DNA of 44,462 nt from Bacteroidaceae bacterium (lineage in GTDB: Bacteria > Bacteroidota > Bacteroidia > Bacteroidales > Bacteroidaceae): positions 1 to 44,462 of the forward strand of contig JAGBYI010000002.1 in the NCBI GenBank assembly GCA_017628845.1. Reading direction: 5' to 3'. Below, piece after piece: positions 18,580 to 27,145 of this stretch; positions within the stretch are counted from its first letter, which is position 1, and the number at the start of each line of letters is the position of its first letter. The notes under the pieces were generated by a model. It was not told the DNA's origin. It searched no databases and worked only from the letters and a program-made list of their open reading frames with translations. Both the position numbers and the translations under genes were made by a program.

Positions 18580-20763
18580 ATGAGAAACTACATATATGTT
18601 CTGTTTGCCATGATGCTCTTTGTGTCGGGCAATGTCTCGGCGCAGTACGCGGACGCTGTTGACCCTCGCATAGGTAGTGGAGGGCATGGTCATGTCTTTG
18701 TCGGAGCCAATGTTCCTTGGGGTATGGTCAATGTTGGTCCTGTCCAGCCATATCACGGTTGGGACTGGTGTAGCGGGTATCATGAGTCGGGAGACAGTAT
18801 CGTCGGTTTTTCCCATACCCATTTGAGCGGTACTGGATGCAGTGATTTAGGCGATATAACCCTGATGCCCATCTATGGTTATGCCCGCACGGCAGGACCT
18901 CGGGCAGATTTTATAAGTGACATCGCTTCACGTTATCATCATGAGCACGAGGTGACGGAACCTGGCTATTATAGCGTTTTGTTGGACAAATGGGGCATTC
19001 GTGCCGAGATGACGGCAACAGAGCGTACCGCCATTCACCGTTTTACATTTCCTAAGGGCAACAGATATGCCAATGTAGTTCTGGATTTAGAAGGGGGCAT
19101 AGGCGACCGTGCAACGGAAACACGCGTCTTACCATATGACATGCACACTTTGGTGGGTTATCGTACCAGTAGGGGCTGGACAAATCATACGGTGTACTAT
19201 GCTATCAGTTTTGACCAGCCAATCAAGGACCTTGCCTGGGATAGCATAGATGCCAGGTATTGCCAGATATTCTTTGATGTGGAACCAGGTGCTGTAGTCC
19301 ATGCTCATGTAGCCTTGTCTCCTGTAAGTGAACTTGGGGCCTTGCTTAATATGCAAGCAGAATTGTATGACAAGGATTTCAATGCTGTACGTGCCGAGGC
19401 CAAGGAGCGTTGGAACAAGGAACTGGGACGTATCCGTGCCAAGTTCGACAATCCAAAGGACAGCACCATCTTCTATACAGCCATGTACCACTCTCTCTTT
19501 GCTCCCCAGTTGTGGAACGACGTTACTGGTGACTACATGGGTGCCGATGGCATGATACACCGTTCGCCTGATTTTCAGAACCATACCACATGGAGTCTGT
19601 GGGACACATACCGTGCCATGCACCCCCTGGCCACATTGGTCATGCAGGACAGGCTTACTGATTGGGCTAAGACGATGATGGCTATCTGCCGTGAGCATGG
19701 TGAACTGCCGGTTTGGCATCTGCATAGCACTGATACATATTGCATGGTGGGCGAACCTGGTGTGCCCGTTTTGGCAGACATGATTCTGAAAGGAGTGAAG
19801 GGCTTTGATTATGAAAAGGCCTTCCAATATATGAAGCAGAGTATGGGCGACCCGGATACAGAACCTGAGCGCCGCAGGTTCCAGTACCGCCGCATCCCCG
19901 ACCGTGGCAAGACAGAACTATGGAAATACGGTTACCTGGCATTCGACGGTTCAGAGGGCGAGACCGTGTCCAAGAGCATGGAGTACTATCTGGCAGCATG
20001 GTGTGTGGCCAAGGTGGCCGGTCGTCTGGGTCATAAGGAGGACAGCGTGCGCTTCCACAACCTGAGCATGTGCTACAAGAAGTTGTACGATACGGAAACC
20101 CGGTTTTTCCGTGCCAAGGATAAGGCTGGCAATTTCCGTACATCCGAAGGTTTCAACCCCTTGCACCAGACGGGCGACTATACGGAAGGTACGCCTTGGC
20201 AGTACCTTTGGCTTGTGCCACATGACGTGGACGGTTTGATAGAACTTCTGGGAGGCAAGGAAATGGCAGAGGCACGTCTGGACAGTCTGTTCATGGCCGA
20301 TAGCAGACTGAATGCAGATGCTAATCCCGACATCTCCGGACTTGTCGGTCAGTATGCTCATGGCAACGAACCTTCCCACCATACCTTATATATATATAAT
20401 TATATCGGTCAACCTGACAAAACCAGCAGACGTGTCCATGAGATACTCACTACCATGTACACTGATAAACAAGATGGAATCTGTGGCAATGAGGACGTTG
20501 GCCAGATGTCGGCATGGTACGTGATGTCTGCCATGGGACTGTATCAGGTGGAACCCTGTGGCGGCGTCTATCAGTTGTCTGCTCCTTTGGTACGCGAGGC
20601 TTCATTTGATGTGCCTGGGGGCAAGACCTTCACTATCCGTACCAAGGGCAAGGGCACGGCAGTGAAGCGTTGGAAATTGAATGGCAAGCGCCTTGAGAGA
20701 ACCTTCATAACCCACGGCGAAATTATGGCAGGTGGTGTTCTGGAAGCAGAGCTTGGGAGGTGA
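18580..20763 (+). CDS. GH92 alpha-mannosidase, secreted
   Basis: A 727-residue glycoside hydrolase family 92 enzyme; the family consists of calcium-dependent exo-alpha-mannosidases acting on high-mannose N-glycans or mannans. Signal peptide is MRNYIYVLFAMMLFVSGNVSAQ. Family hallmarks are the start YADAVDPRIGSGGHGHVFVGANVPWGMVNVGP, GFSHTHLSGTGCSDLGDI, DTYRAMHPL and the catalytic segment GNEDVGQMSAWYVMSAMGLY with E638. Length fits the family. It stands before GH125 and GH110 on the same strand but with 400 bases of repeats between, so each may be transcribed separately. Linkage specificity (1,2, 1,3 or other) cannot be read from sequence. Confidence 0.95.
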   Translation: MRNYIYVLFAMMLFVSGNVSAQYADAVDPRIGSGGHGHVFVGANVPWGMVNVGPVQPYHGWDWCSGYHESGDSIVGFSHTHLSGTGCSDLGDITLMPIYGYARTAGPRADFISDIASRYHHEHEVTEPGYYSVLLDKWGIRAEMTATERTAIHRFTFPKGNRYANVVLDLEGGIGDRATETRVLPYDMHTLVGYRTSRGWTNHTVYYAISFDQPIKDLAWDSIDARYCQIFFDVEPGAVVHAHVALSPVSELGALLNMQAELYDKDFNAVRAEAKERWNKELGRIRAKFDNPKDSTIFYTAMYHSLFAPQLWNDVTGDYMGADGMIHRSPDFQNHTTWSLWDTYRAMHPLATLVMQDRLTDWAKTMMAICREHGELPVWHLHSTDTYCMVGEPGVPVLADMILKGVKGFDYEKAFQYMKQSMGDPDTEPERRRFQYRRIPDRGKTELWKYGYLAFDGSEGETVSKSMEYYLAAWCVAKVAGRLGHKEDSVRFHNLSMCYKKLYDTETRFFRAKDKAGNFRTSEGFNPLHQTGDYTEGTPWQYLWLVPHDVDGLIELLGGKEMAEARLDSLFMADSRLNADANPDISGLVGQYAHGNEPSHHTLYIYNYIGQPDKTSRRVHEILTTMYTDKQDGICGNEDVGQMSAWYVMSAMGLYQVEPCGGVYQLSAPLVREASFDVPGGKTFTIRTKGKGTAVKRWKLNGKRLERTFITHGEIMAGGVLEAELGR

Positions 20764-21166
20764 AATGTGAAAGGTGAAAACGGAAAACTGTCCACCCTCT
20801 TTCTCCCCCTGCAGGGGGAGTCCCAAAGGGGAGGGGGTGGATTAGAACGGAAAGCGTAAAACTGAAATCGGAAAAGTATCCACCCCCTCCGTCGCTACGC
20901 TCCTCCCTTCGGGTCCAGCGTCGCACTGGGTAGTGCTCCCCTCAGAGGGCACAGAATGACATTCAGTCATTCTTCTAAAGACCCTCTTCGCCACCCTGTT
21001 TCAGGGGGACAGAGTAAACGGAAAACTTAACAGTAGGGACGTAGCGTGCTGAGTCCGAAACAAAGACACAACAGAATACCTCATAGCGGACGCTGCACGC
21101 AGCGTCCCTACAAATGTCCTCGGTTAAATACCTACTACCTAAACAAACAGCCTAAGTAATATCAAT
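20764..21166. repeat. Repeat-rich spacer between GH92 and GH125 genes
   Basis: No gene. It holds a hairpin element of the family found in gluQ (20792-20840: CCACCC, central CCCCCTGCAGGGGG, GGGTGG), a diverged and rearranged second one (from 20880, CCACCCCCTCCGTCGC), a palindrome GAATGAC-ATTCA-GTCATTC (20954-20972), a fragment with TTTCAGGGGGACAG near 21000, and an inverted REP pair at 21033-21111. No convincing promoter box for GH125 is visible. Confidence 0.75.
21033..21111. repeat. Inverted REP pair upstream of GH125
   Basis: Forward copy 21033-21057 is a degenerate variant (GTAG, GGACGTAGC, GT, GCTGAGTCC, G). Reverse copy 21087-21111 is canonical. The spacer is 29 bases. Confidence 0.9.
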
Positions 21167-22591
21167 ATGAGAATAAAGTCATTCCTGTTTCTCTGTGCCT
21201 TTGCTACTGGTGCAATGGCTTCACATATGCAGGAGCAGGTACCGGTGCCTGTACAGTCACCGGATACATTCTATCACCGCCCTCCCGTGGAGAAGCGTTG
21301 CTTCACCAGTAGGGCTGTGGAGCAGCAGATAAAGGAGATGCACTCCCGATTGTTGACGGTCTCTCCCAAGTTGTGGCAGATGTTCCAAAACAGTTTTCCC
21401 AACACTCTGGATACCACCGTATTCCCAGAGGAAGACCGCACATTTGTTATTACCGGAGATATTGATGCCATGTGGCTCAGGGACTCTGGAGCACAGGTGT
21501 GGACATACATTCAGTATATCAAGGACGACCCAGAGCTGGCCAAGTTGATTCGTGGTGTCATACTCCAGCAACTTGAGTTCATCTGTCTGGACCCCTATGC
21601 CAATGCCTTCCTGAGCGACACAGCAAAGGTAAGCCATTGGGCATCGGATTACACTGTTATGAAGAAGGGTGTGCACGAGCGCAAGTATGAGATAGATTCA
21701 CTTTGCTATCCCATACGTCTGGCATACCAGTATTGGCTGCTGACAGGCGACACCAGTATCTTTGGCGACTTGTGGAAGCAGGCTATGGGCGAGATTCTGG
21801 CTCTTTTCCGCGAGCAACAGCGTGCCAATGGTCCCAAGACCAGTTACAAGTTCCAGCGCACCACACATTTCCTGCATGATACGTCCAGCAACTATGGCTA
21901 TGGGCATCCTGCCAAGCATTGTGGCATGATAGCCAGTGCCTTCCGTCCTTCGGACGATAGCCAGATATTCCCTTTCCTCATTCCCAGCAACTTCTTTGCC
22001 GAGAGCGTGTTGCGCAAGGCAGCCGTAATCCTGCGCAAGGTAAACAAGGATGAGGCTACGGCAAAGGAGTGCATTGCCATTGCCGACGATATCCGTCAGG
22101 GATTGGAGAAGCATGCTACTGTAGTGCACCCAAAGTATGGCAAGGTATATGCCTTTGAGGTGGATGCTTATGGTTCCCACCTGCTTATGGACGATGCCAA
22201 TGCGCCCTCGCTCCTGTCGTTGCCCTATCTGTGTCCCGAACTTGTTTCGGCGGACGACCCCGTTTACCAGAATACACGTCGTATGATATGGAGCGAGGAC
22301 AACCCGTATTTCTTCACAGGTATGCTGAATGGTACCAAGGTGGGAGCCATAGGTTCGCCCCATACGGGATTGGGCATGGTGTGGCCCATGAGCATCATCA
22401 TGAAAGGACTTACCAGCAATGACCGTATGGAGCAACAGGAATGTGTGCGCCTGCTTGTCGAGACCGATGGAGGAACGGGCTACATGCACGAGAGTTTCAA
22501 TCCCGACAACCCTGCCAAGTTTACCCGCTCCTGGTTTGCCTGGGCCAATGGCCTGTTTGGCGAACTTGTCATCAAGGCATACGGACGTTGA
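21167..22591 (+). CDS. GH125 exo-alpha-1,6-mannosidase
   Basis: A 474-residue GH125 (formerly DUF1237) enzyme. Hallmarks are TGDIDAMWLRDSGAQ near 95-110, ASAFRPSDDSQIFPFLIPSN, GSHLLMDDANAPSLLSLPYL and the C-terminal TDGGTGYMHESFNPDNPAKFTRSWFAWANGLFGELV; the acid (Asp in the first block region) and base (Glu of the MHES/related segments) lie in conserved regions, though I do not assign them individually. The N-terminus is a Sec signal (MRIKSFLFLCAFATGAMAS). The family removes non-reducing alpha-1,6-mannose from N-glycan cores or mannan, complementing the upstream GH92. The gene is bracketed by inverted REP pairs on both sides. Confidence 0.93.
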   Translation: MRIKSFLFLCAFATGAMASHMQEQVPVPVQSPDTFYHRPPVEKRCFTSRAVEQQIKEMHSRLLTVSPKLWQMFQNSFPNTLDTTVFPEEDRTFVITGDIDAMWLRDSGAQVWTYIQYIKDDPELAKLIRGVILQQLEFICLDPYANAFLSDTAKVSHWASDYTVMKKGVHERKYEIDSLCYPIRLAYQYWLLTGDTSIFGDLWKQAMGEILALFREQQRANGPKTSYKFQRTTHFLHDTSSNYGYGHPAKHCGMIASAFRPSDDSQIFPFLIPSNFFAESVLRKAAVILRKVNKDEATAKECIAIADDIRQGLEKHATVVHPKYGKVYAFEVDAYGSHLLMDDANAPSLLSLPYLCPELVSADDPVYQNTRRMIWSEDNPYFFTGMLNGTKVGAIGSPHTGLGMVWPMSIIMKGLTSNDRMEQQECVRLLVETDGGTGYMHESFNPDNPAKFTRSWFAWANGLFGELVIKAYGR

Positions 22592-22898
22592 GAACGGAAA
22601 TCTGCGAGTAGGCGAGAGCATAAACAAAGTTCACTTTGATTAGTGCCGAGCATGAGCAGGTTCAAGACGACGAAGTCGGATTAAAGGTGAAGTGTGAAAA
22701 CGATACACCCAACAGTAGGGACGCAGCGTGCTGCGTCCGGAATCAAGAGGAATGCCCTAAAGCGGACGCTGCACGCAGCGTCCCTACATCCAAAACTTAA
22801 ACCATATAATATCTCATCGTTAACCCCTCACCGCTCACCCCTCACCGCTCACTGCTCACTGCTCACCCCTTAACCCCTAAATTTAATTAACCAACTAT
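22592..22898. repeat. Spacer between GH125 and GH110 genes: REP pair and heptad minisatellite
   Basis: No gene. It contains an inverted REP pair (22715-22787) and six 7-base units CTCAC(C/T)(C/G) at 22827-22868 bordered by TTAACCCC on both sides. The same heptads in reverse occur beside the REPs inserted in gluQ. No clear promoter box seen. Confidence 0.8.
22715..22787. repeat. Inverted REP pair downstream of GH125, forward copy with compensated stem
   Basis: Forward copy 22715-22739 has arms GGACGCAGC/GCTGCGTCC: the inner stem bases differ from the canonical GGACGCTGC/GCAGCGTCC on both sides, so the palindrome stays perfect. Reverse copy 22763-22787 is canonical. Spacer 23 bases. Confidence 0.93.
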
Positions 22899-24758
22899 AT
22901 GAACATGAAGAAAACAATCCATTTGTGCCTGATGGCGCTCGTATGCTGTGCATTGCCTGCTTTGGCAGAAAATAGGGTATATAAGGCTGCCGATTTGGGC
23001 CTTGTCCCCAATACGGGAAAGTCCATGTCTGCCCAAATGCAGAAGGCCATTGCCACTATACGCACTGAAATGAAGAAAGGTGACAAGGCCACCCTTGTCC
23101 TTGAGAAGGGCCGCTACGACTTCCATCCTCAGGATGCGGCCACTCGCAACTATTACGTTTCCAATCACGACCAGCCCCAGCCACGCCCTGTTGGCATACC
23201 CTTGGAGGACATGCACGATTTCGTCCTGGATGGTCAGGGTGCAGAACTTGTGTTCCACGGTCGTATGATGCCCATGTCGCTGGTTCGTTCTACGGATTGT
23301 ACCTTGAAGGACTTTAGCATAGACTTTGCCAATCCACAGATTTCACAGATTGCCATTGTGGAAAGCAGTGCAGAGAAGGGCATCACCTTCAAGCCAGCGC
23401 CTTGGGTTAAGTACCGCATTTCAGACAAGGGCGACTTCATTACCTATGGCGACGGTTGGGCTTTCCGCCATCAGTATGCCATTGCTTTTGAGGGAGATAC
23501 TCGCCACATCGTTTATAATACAGCCGACATGTATTGTCCCATTGCCAATGTTAAGGAAGTAGGGGAGGGATTGCTGAATGCTCCTGGTTGGAAGGATTCC
23601 CGACTGAAGCCAGGCACGGTGCTGGCACTGAGAAGTTGGGAACGTCCCTCGCCAGGTCTTTTCGTTACTCATTGCAAGGACACCAAGTTGCATAACATCA
23701 AGATGCACTATGCCGAGGGCATGGGATTGCTTGCTCAGATGAGCGAGAATATTGATTTGGATGGCTTCTCTGTTTGCCTGAAGGGCGACAACGATGCCCG
23801 CTACTTCACCACTCAGGCAGATGCTACCCATTTCTCTGGCTGTAAGGGCAAGATAACCTCAGTAAACGCTCTTTACGAGGGCATGATGGACGATGCCATC
23901 AATGTGCATGGCACTTACTTGAAGGTTGTAAAGCGTGTTGACGATTATACCTTGGAGGGCCGCTACATGCACTCTCAGGCATACGGTTTCGATTGGGGTT
24001 ACAAGGGTGACAAGGTTCAGTTCGTGCGTTCCGCCACCATGGAACTTCTTGATGGAGAAAATGAGGTCGTTGAGATTACTCCCCTGGATGCCACGGTAAA
24101 GGAGCAGGGAACAGGTATGGACGGTGCCAAGACCTTCCGTATCCGTTTCAAGAAACCCGTGCCCGGAGAAATCTCCGAGAAGGCAGGCTATGGCATAGAG
24201 AACCTGACATGGACCCCTGAGGTGTATTTTGCCAACAATACCATCCGCAACAACCGTGCCCGTGGTACTCTGTTCAGCACACCCAAGAAGGTGGTGGTGG
24301 AGAACAATCTCTTTGACCACACCTCTGGTTGCGCGATCCTGCTTTGTGGTGATTGCAACGGATGGTTTGAGACCGGCGCTTGTCGTGACGTGACTATACG
24401 CAAGAACCGCTTTGTCAATGCTTTGACCAGTCAGTTCCAGTTTACCAATGCCGTCATCTCCATTTATCCCGAGATTCCTAACCTGGACGGGCAGAAGAAA
24501 CTCTTCCATGGAGGCAAGAAGACCGCCGTCCGCATTGAGGACAATGTATTTGAAACCTTCGATGCCCCCATCCTCTATGCCAAGAGCATTGACGGCCTGC
24601 TGTACCGTAACAACAAGGTTGTGAAGAACACCGACTACAAGCCCTTCCATTGGAACAAGGAACAGTTCCTGCTCCAGCGTGTCAACAACGTAGAGATTGA
24701 AGACCTCTTCTTCTATCGTGGTGGCAACATCATCAAGGAGGTGAAGTTGAACAAGTAG
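22899..24758 (+). CDS. GH110 alpha-1,3-galactosidase-like right-handed beta-helix protein
   Basis: A 619-residue secreted protein (signal about 1-25, ALPALAE) with parallel beta-helix repeats. It matches the GH110 alpha-1,3-galactosidases of Bacteroides, including ADATHFSGCKGKI, LYEGMMDDAINVHGTYLKV (paired Asp in the active-site region), NNTIRNNRARGTLFSTPKKVVVENNLFDHTSGCAILLCGD and GWFETGACRDVTIRKNRF. The family releases terminal alpha-1,3-galactose from blood-group B or linear B (alpha-Gal) epitopes. The neighbouring mannosidases and beta-galactosidase fit a host-glycan role. Whether it prefers branched (A-type) or also linear substrate cannot be told. Confidence 0.9.
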   Translation: MNMKKTIHLCLMALVCCALPALAENRVYKAADLGLVPNTGKSMSAQMQKAIATIRTEMKKGDKATLVLEKGRYDFHPQDAATRNYYVSNHDQPQPRPVGIPLEDMHDFVLDGQGAELVFHGRMMPMSLVRSTDCTLKDFSIDFANPQISQIAIVESSAEKGITFKPAPWVKYRISDKGDFITYGDGWAFRHQYAIAFEGDTRHIVYNTADMYCPIANVKEVGEGLLNAPGWKDSRLKPGTVLALRSWERPSPGLFVTHCKDTKLHNIKMHYAEGMGLLAQMSENIDLDGFSVCLKGDNDARYFTTQADATHFSGCKGKITSVNALYEGMMDDAINVHGTYLKVVKRVDDYTLEGRYMHSQAYGFDWGYKGDKVQFVRSATMELLDGENEVVEITPLDATVKEQGTGMDGAKTFRIRFKKPVPGEISEKAGYGIENLTWTPEVYFANNTIRNNRARGTLFSTPKKVVVENNLFDHTSGCAILLCGDCNGWFETGACRDVTIRKNRFVNALTSQFQFTNAVISIYPEIPNLDGQKKLFHGGKKTAVRIEDNVFETFDAPILYAKSIDGLLYRNNKVVKNTDYKPFHWNKEQFLLQRVNNVEIEDLFFYRGGNIIKEVKLNK

Positions 24759-24826
24759 TAAGTTAGGCAATCAACGGACTTCAAATTCCTGTGTTTCAGG
24801 TCTTCAGGAGTTCTTGCCCTAAGGAT

Positions 24827-24868
24827 AAAGGAGGTGCAGCGCCATCAGGGTTCTGCACCTCCTTTGTC
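24827..24868 (+). terminator. Terminator after the GH110 gene
   Basis: A perfect 13-base stem AAAGGAGGTGCAG / CTGCACCTCCTTT with a 13-base loop, followed by GTCTCTTTTTGC. Confidence 0.8.
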
Positions 24869-24917
24869 TCTTTTTGCTTTCTATTTGCAACCCGTTTAAT
24901 GCCATCTGGAAGCATGA

Positions 24918-25005
24918 CCAGTACCATAGTGTTATTACTCCAGTACCATAGTGTTGTTACTCCAGTACCAGCACGTTGTTACTGCAGTACCGATATTGCT
25001 ACATT
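24918..25005. repeat. 22-base tandem repeat, four copies, in the 528-base spacer before the ABC transporter
   Basis: Units at 24918, 24940, 24962 and 24984 start CCAGTACC (the last GCAGTACC); the first two differ at one base, the last is diverged. An inverted GGTACTGG follows at about 25011. A related stretch (ACCCGAGTACCGAGGCAGGCACTCC) near 25071 resembles the repeat at 15867-15893. The rest of 24759-25286 holds the GH110 terminator and the ABC promoter; no gene seen. Confidence 0.8.
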
Positions 25006-25166
25006 AAAAACGGTACTGGAACTGCGCTTTTGCCTAATCAAATGATAGCGGTTGTCACCCCAATGAGACATACCCGAGTACCGAGGCAGGCACTCCAGTT
25101 CTTGCATATCTTTCTTCGGGAGGATATATATCAACATTATCTAAAATTCAGTTTCTAAATCTTTTC

Positions 25167-25197
25167 TTGTTTTTCTCAAGGGAATTATGTATCTTTG
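25167..25197 (+). promoter_or_regulatory. Promoter of the ABC transporter gene: TTG-N20-TATCTTTG
   Basis: TTG at 25167-25169, 20 bases, TATCTTTG at 25190-25197. The start codon is 89 bases further on, so the leader is moderately long. Confidence 0.7.
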
Positions 25198-25286
25198 CAC
25201 TGACGGACGTACTATCGTCAAGGTATAGAAACATTAACGAACAGCGAGTAACAGAAACTCGCAGCTAAACCATATAACAAGAGAAC

Positions 25287-27122
25287 ATGATAAAGCAGTT
25301 CCTGGGAATAGTAAAGAGATATTTCCAACCCTACAAGATTTATATCCTCTGGTCCATTGTGCTCAACTTCGTAGCGCAGTGGTTGAACGTATTCTCCTTC
25401 GTGGTGCTTATACCCATCCTGAATATCCTCTTCAAGATAGACCAGAACGTCTATACCTATCAAGAATGGACGTGGAGCACACTGAACAAGGACCTGCTGG
25501 TGAACAATGCCTATGCTTGGGTACAGGAAATGATTGTTAACCATGGAGCATTCCTTACCTTGTGCCTGATGGGTGGAATAATGATTTTCATGACCTGCCT
25601 GAAATGTACCGGCTATTGGGCTGCCGCCAACATCATGATGCCGTTGAGCACCGGTGTTGTACGCGACATACGAATGGATATGTATAAGAAGATCATGAAT
25701 CTTCCCCTCAGTTTCTTCTCTGCAGAGCGCAAGGGTGACATCATCGTTCGTATGAGTAACGACGTACAGGTTGTAGAAAACTCCGTCACCTCCGCCATCT
25801 CTACACTTATACAGCAACCCATTGCCATCGTCATCTGCTTCATCACATTGTTTACAGTCAGCTGGCAGCTCACTGTCTTTGTGCTCATCGTGGCACCTCC
25901 AGCAGCATGGCTTATGGGAACGATCAGCAAGCGGCTCAAGAGTCAGTCGGCTAACGTGCAGGCTGGCCTATCCGAAATAATGGCACAGATTGAAGAAACC
26001 CTCAGCGGCCTGCGCATAGTAAAAGCCTTCATCGCAGAGGAGAAGATGGCACGCCGCTTTAACTTCATCAACAACGAGTTTCGTCGTGGCATGATAAGCA
26101 TGATGATGCGCATCAATGCTGCCCATCCGGTATCCGAATCCATGGGCACACTCATTATTATAATAGTGCTTCTCTTTGGCGGCTGGCTCATATTGAATGG
26201 CAATGGCTTCATTGACGCCTCCACATTCATCTTCTACATGGTAATCCTGTACAGTGTAATCAATCCCATAAAGGACCTTACACGCCAATCCTACATGATA
26301 CCTATGGGACTTGCATCCATGGAACGTATAGATTACATCCTCCAAGCCGAGAATCCCATCAAGGAAATAGCAGAACCAAAGCCTCTTGACAACTTTGAGC
26401 AGGCAATAGAGTTCCAGGACGTAACCTTCTATTACAACGAAGGCAGGGATGTCCTCAAAAACATCAACCTTACCGTACCTAAAGGCAAGACCGTAGCCCT
26501 CGTAGGACAATCTGGTTCCGGAAAATCTACACTTGTAGACCTCATTCCCAGATACCACGATGTGCGCCAAGGAAGCATCCTTATGGATGGCAAGGACCTC
26601 CGGGAAGTACGCATCCATGACCTGCGTGCACTCATAGGAAACGTTAATCAAGAAGCTATCCTATTCAACGACACCTTCTACAACAACATCACCTTCGGAG
26701 TGGAGAATGCCACAATGGAGCAAGTGATAGAAGCAGCGAAGATAGCAAATGCTCATGACTTCATTATGGATACCGAACGTGGTTACGATACAATGATTGG
26801 TGACCGAGGAGGCCGTCTCTCTGGTGGTCAGCGCCAACGCGTCAGCATCGCCCGTGCCATTCTCAAGAATCCTCCCATCCTCATCCTTGACGAAGCCACC
26901 TCTGCTCTTGATACCGAGAGTGAGCACCTCGTTCAGGAAGCCCTTGACCGTCTGATGAAATCCCGTACAACCATAGCCATAGCCCACCGCCTCTCCACCA
27001 TCAAGAGTGCCGACATCATCCATGTCCTGCACGAAGGCCAGATTGTGGAAAGTGGCCAGCACGACGAACTCATCGCCAAGAACGGCTACTACAAACGCCT
27101 CTACGACATGCAGCAGTTGTAA
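25287..27122 (+). CDS. ABC exporter, fused permease and ATPase (MsbA-like)
   Basis: A 611-residue half-transporter with six expected membrane segments in the first 320 residues (for example ILWSIVLNFVAQWLNVFSFVVLIPILNILF) and a C-terminal ATPase domain. Walker A is GQSGSGKST (from 407), signature LSGGQRQR, Walker B ILILDEATSALD and switch histidine IAHRLST. The family flips lipids such as lipid A/LPS across the inner membrane. The following glycosyltransferases and the LpxL-like gene make a role in lipid A or glycolipid export plausible. It starts the envelope region and is 23 bases ahead of the next gene, so both may be cotranscribed. The specific cargo is inferred. Confidence 0.88.
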   Translation: MIKQFLGIVKRYFQPYKIYILWSIVLNFVAQWLNVFSFVVLIPILNILFKIDQNVYTYQEWTWSTLNKDLLVNNAYAWVQEMIVNHGAFLTLCLMGGIMIFMTCLKCTGYWAAANIMMPLSTGVVRDIRMDMYKKIMNLPLSFFSAERKGDIIVRMSNDVQVVENSVTSAISTLIQQPIAIVICFITLFTVSWQLTVFVLIVAPPAAWLMGTISKRLKSQSANVQAGLSEIMAQIEETLSGLRIVKAFIAEEKMARRFNFINNEFRRGMISMMMRINAAHPVSESMGTLIIIIVLLFGGWLILNGNGFIDASTFIFYMVILYSVINPIKDLTRQSYMIPMGLASMERIDYILQAENPIKEIAEPKPLDNFEQAIEFQDVTFYYNEGRDVLKNINLTVPKGKTVALVGQSGSGKSTLVDLIPRYHDVRQGSILMDGKDLREVRIHDLRALIGNVNQEAILFNDTFYNNITFGVENATMEQVIEAAKIANAHDFIMDTERGYDTMIGDRGGRLSGGQRQRVSIARAILKNPPILILDEATSALDTESEHLVQEALDRLMKSRTTIAIAHRLSTIKSADIIHVLHEGQIVESGQHDELIAKNGYYKRLYDMQQL

Positions 27123-27145
27123 ATCTTGAAATAGCAATATTCTGT

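Noticed and set aside
18650-18665. Additional REP at GCGGACGCTG in the GH92 gene
   Set aside because: Only nine bases match; there is no second arm and no GTAG/CTAC foot.
18433-18822. N-terminal extension of the zinc protease to 923 residues
   Set aside because: The extension spans the divergent promoters and precedes an obvious signal peptide start at 18432.
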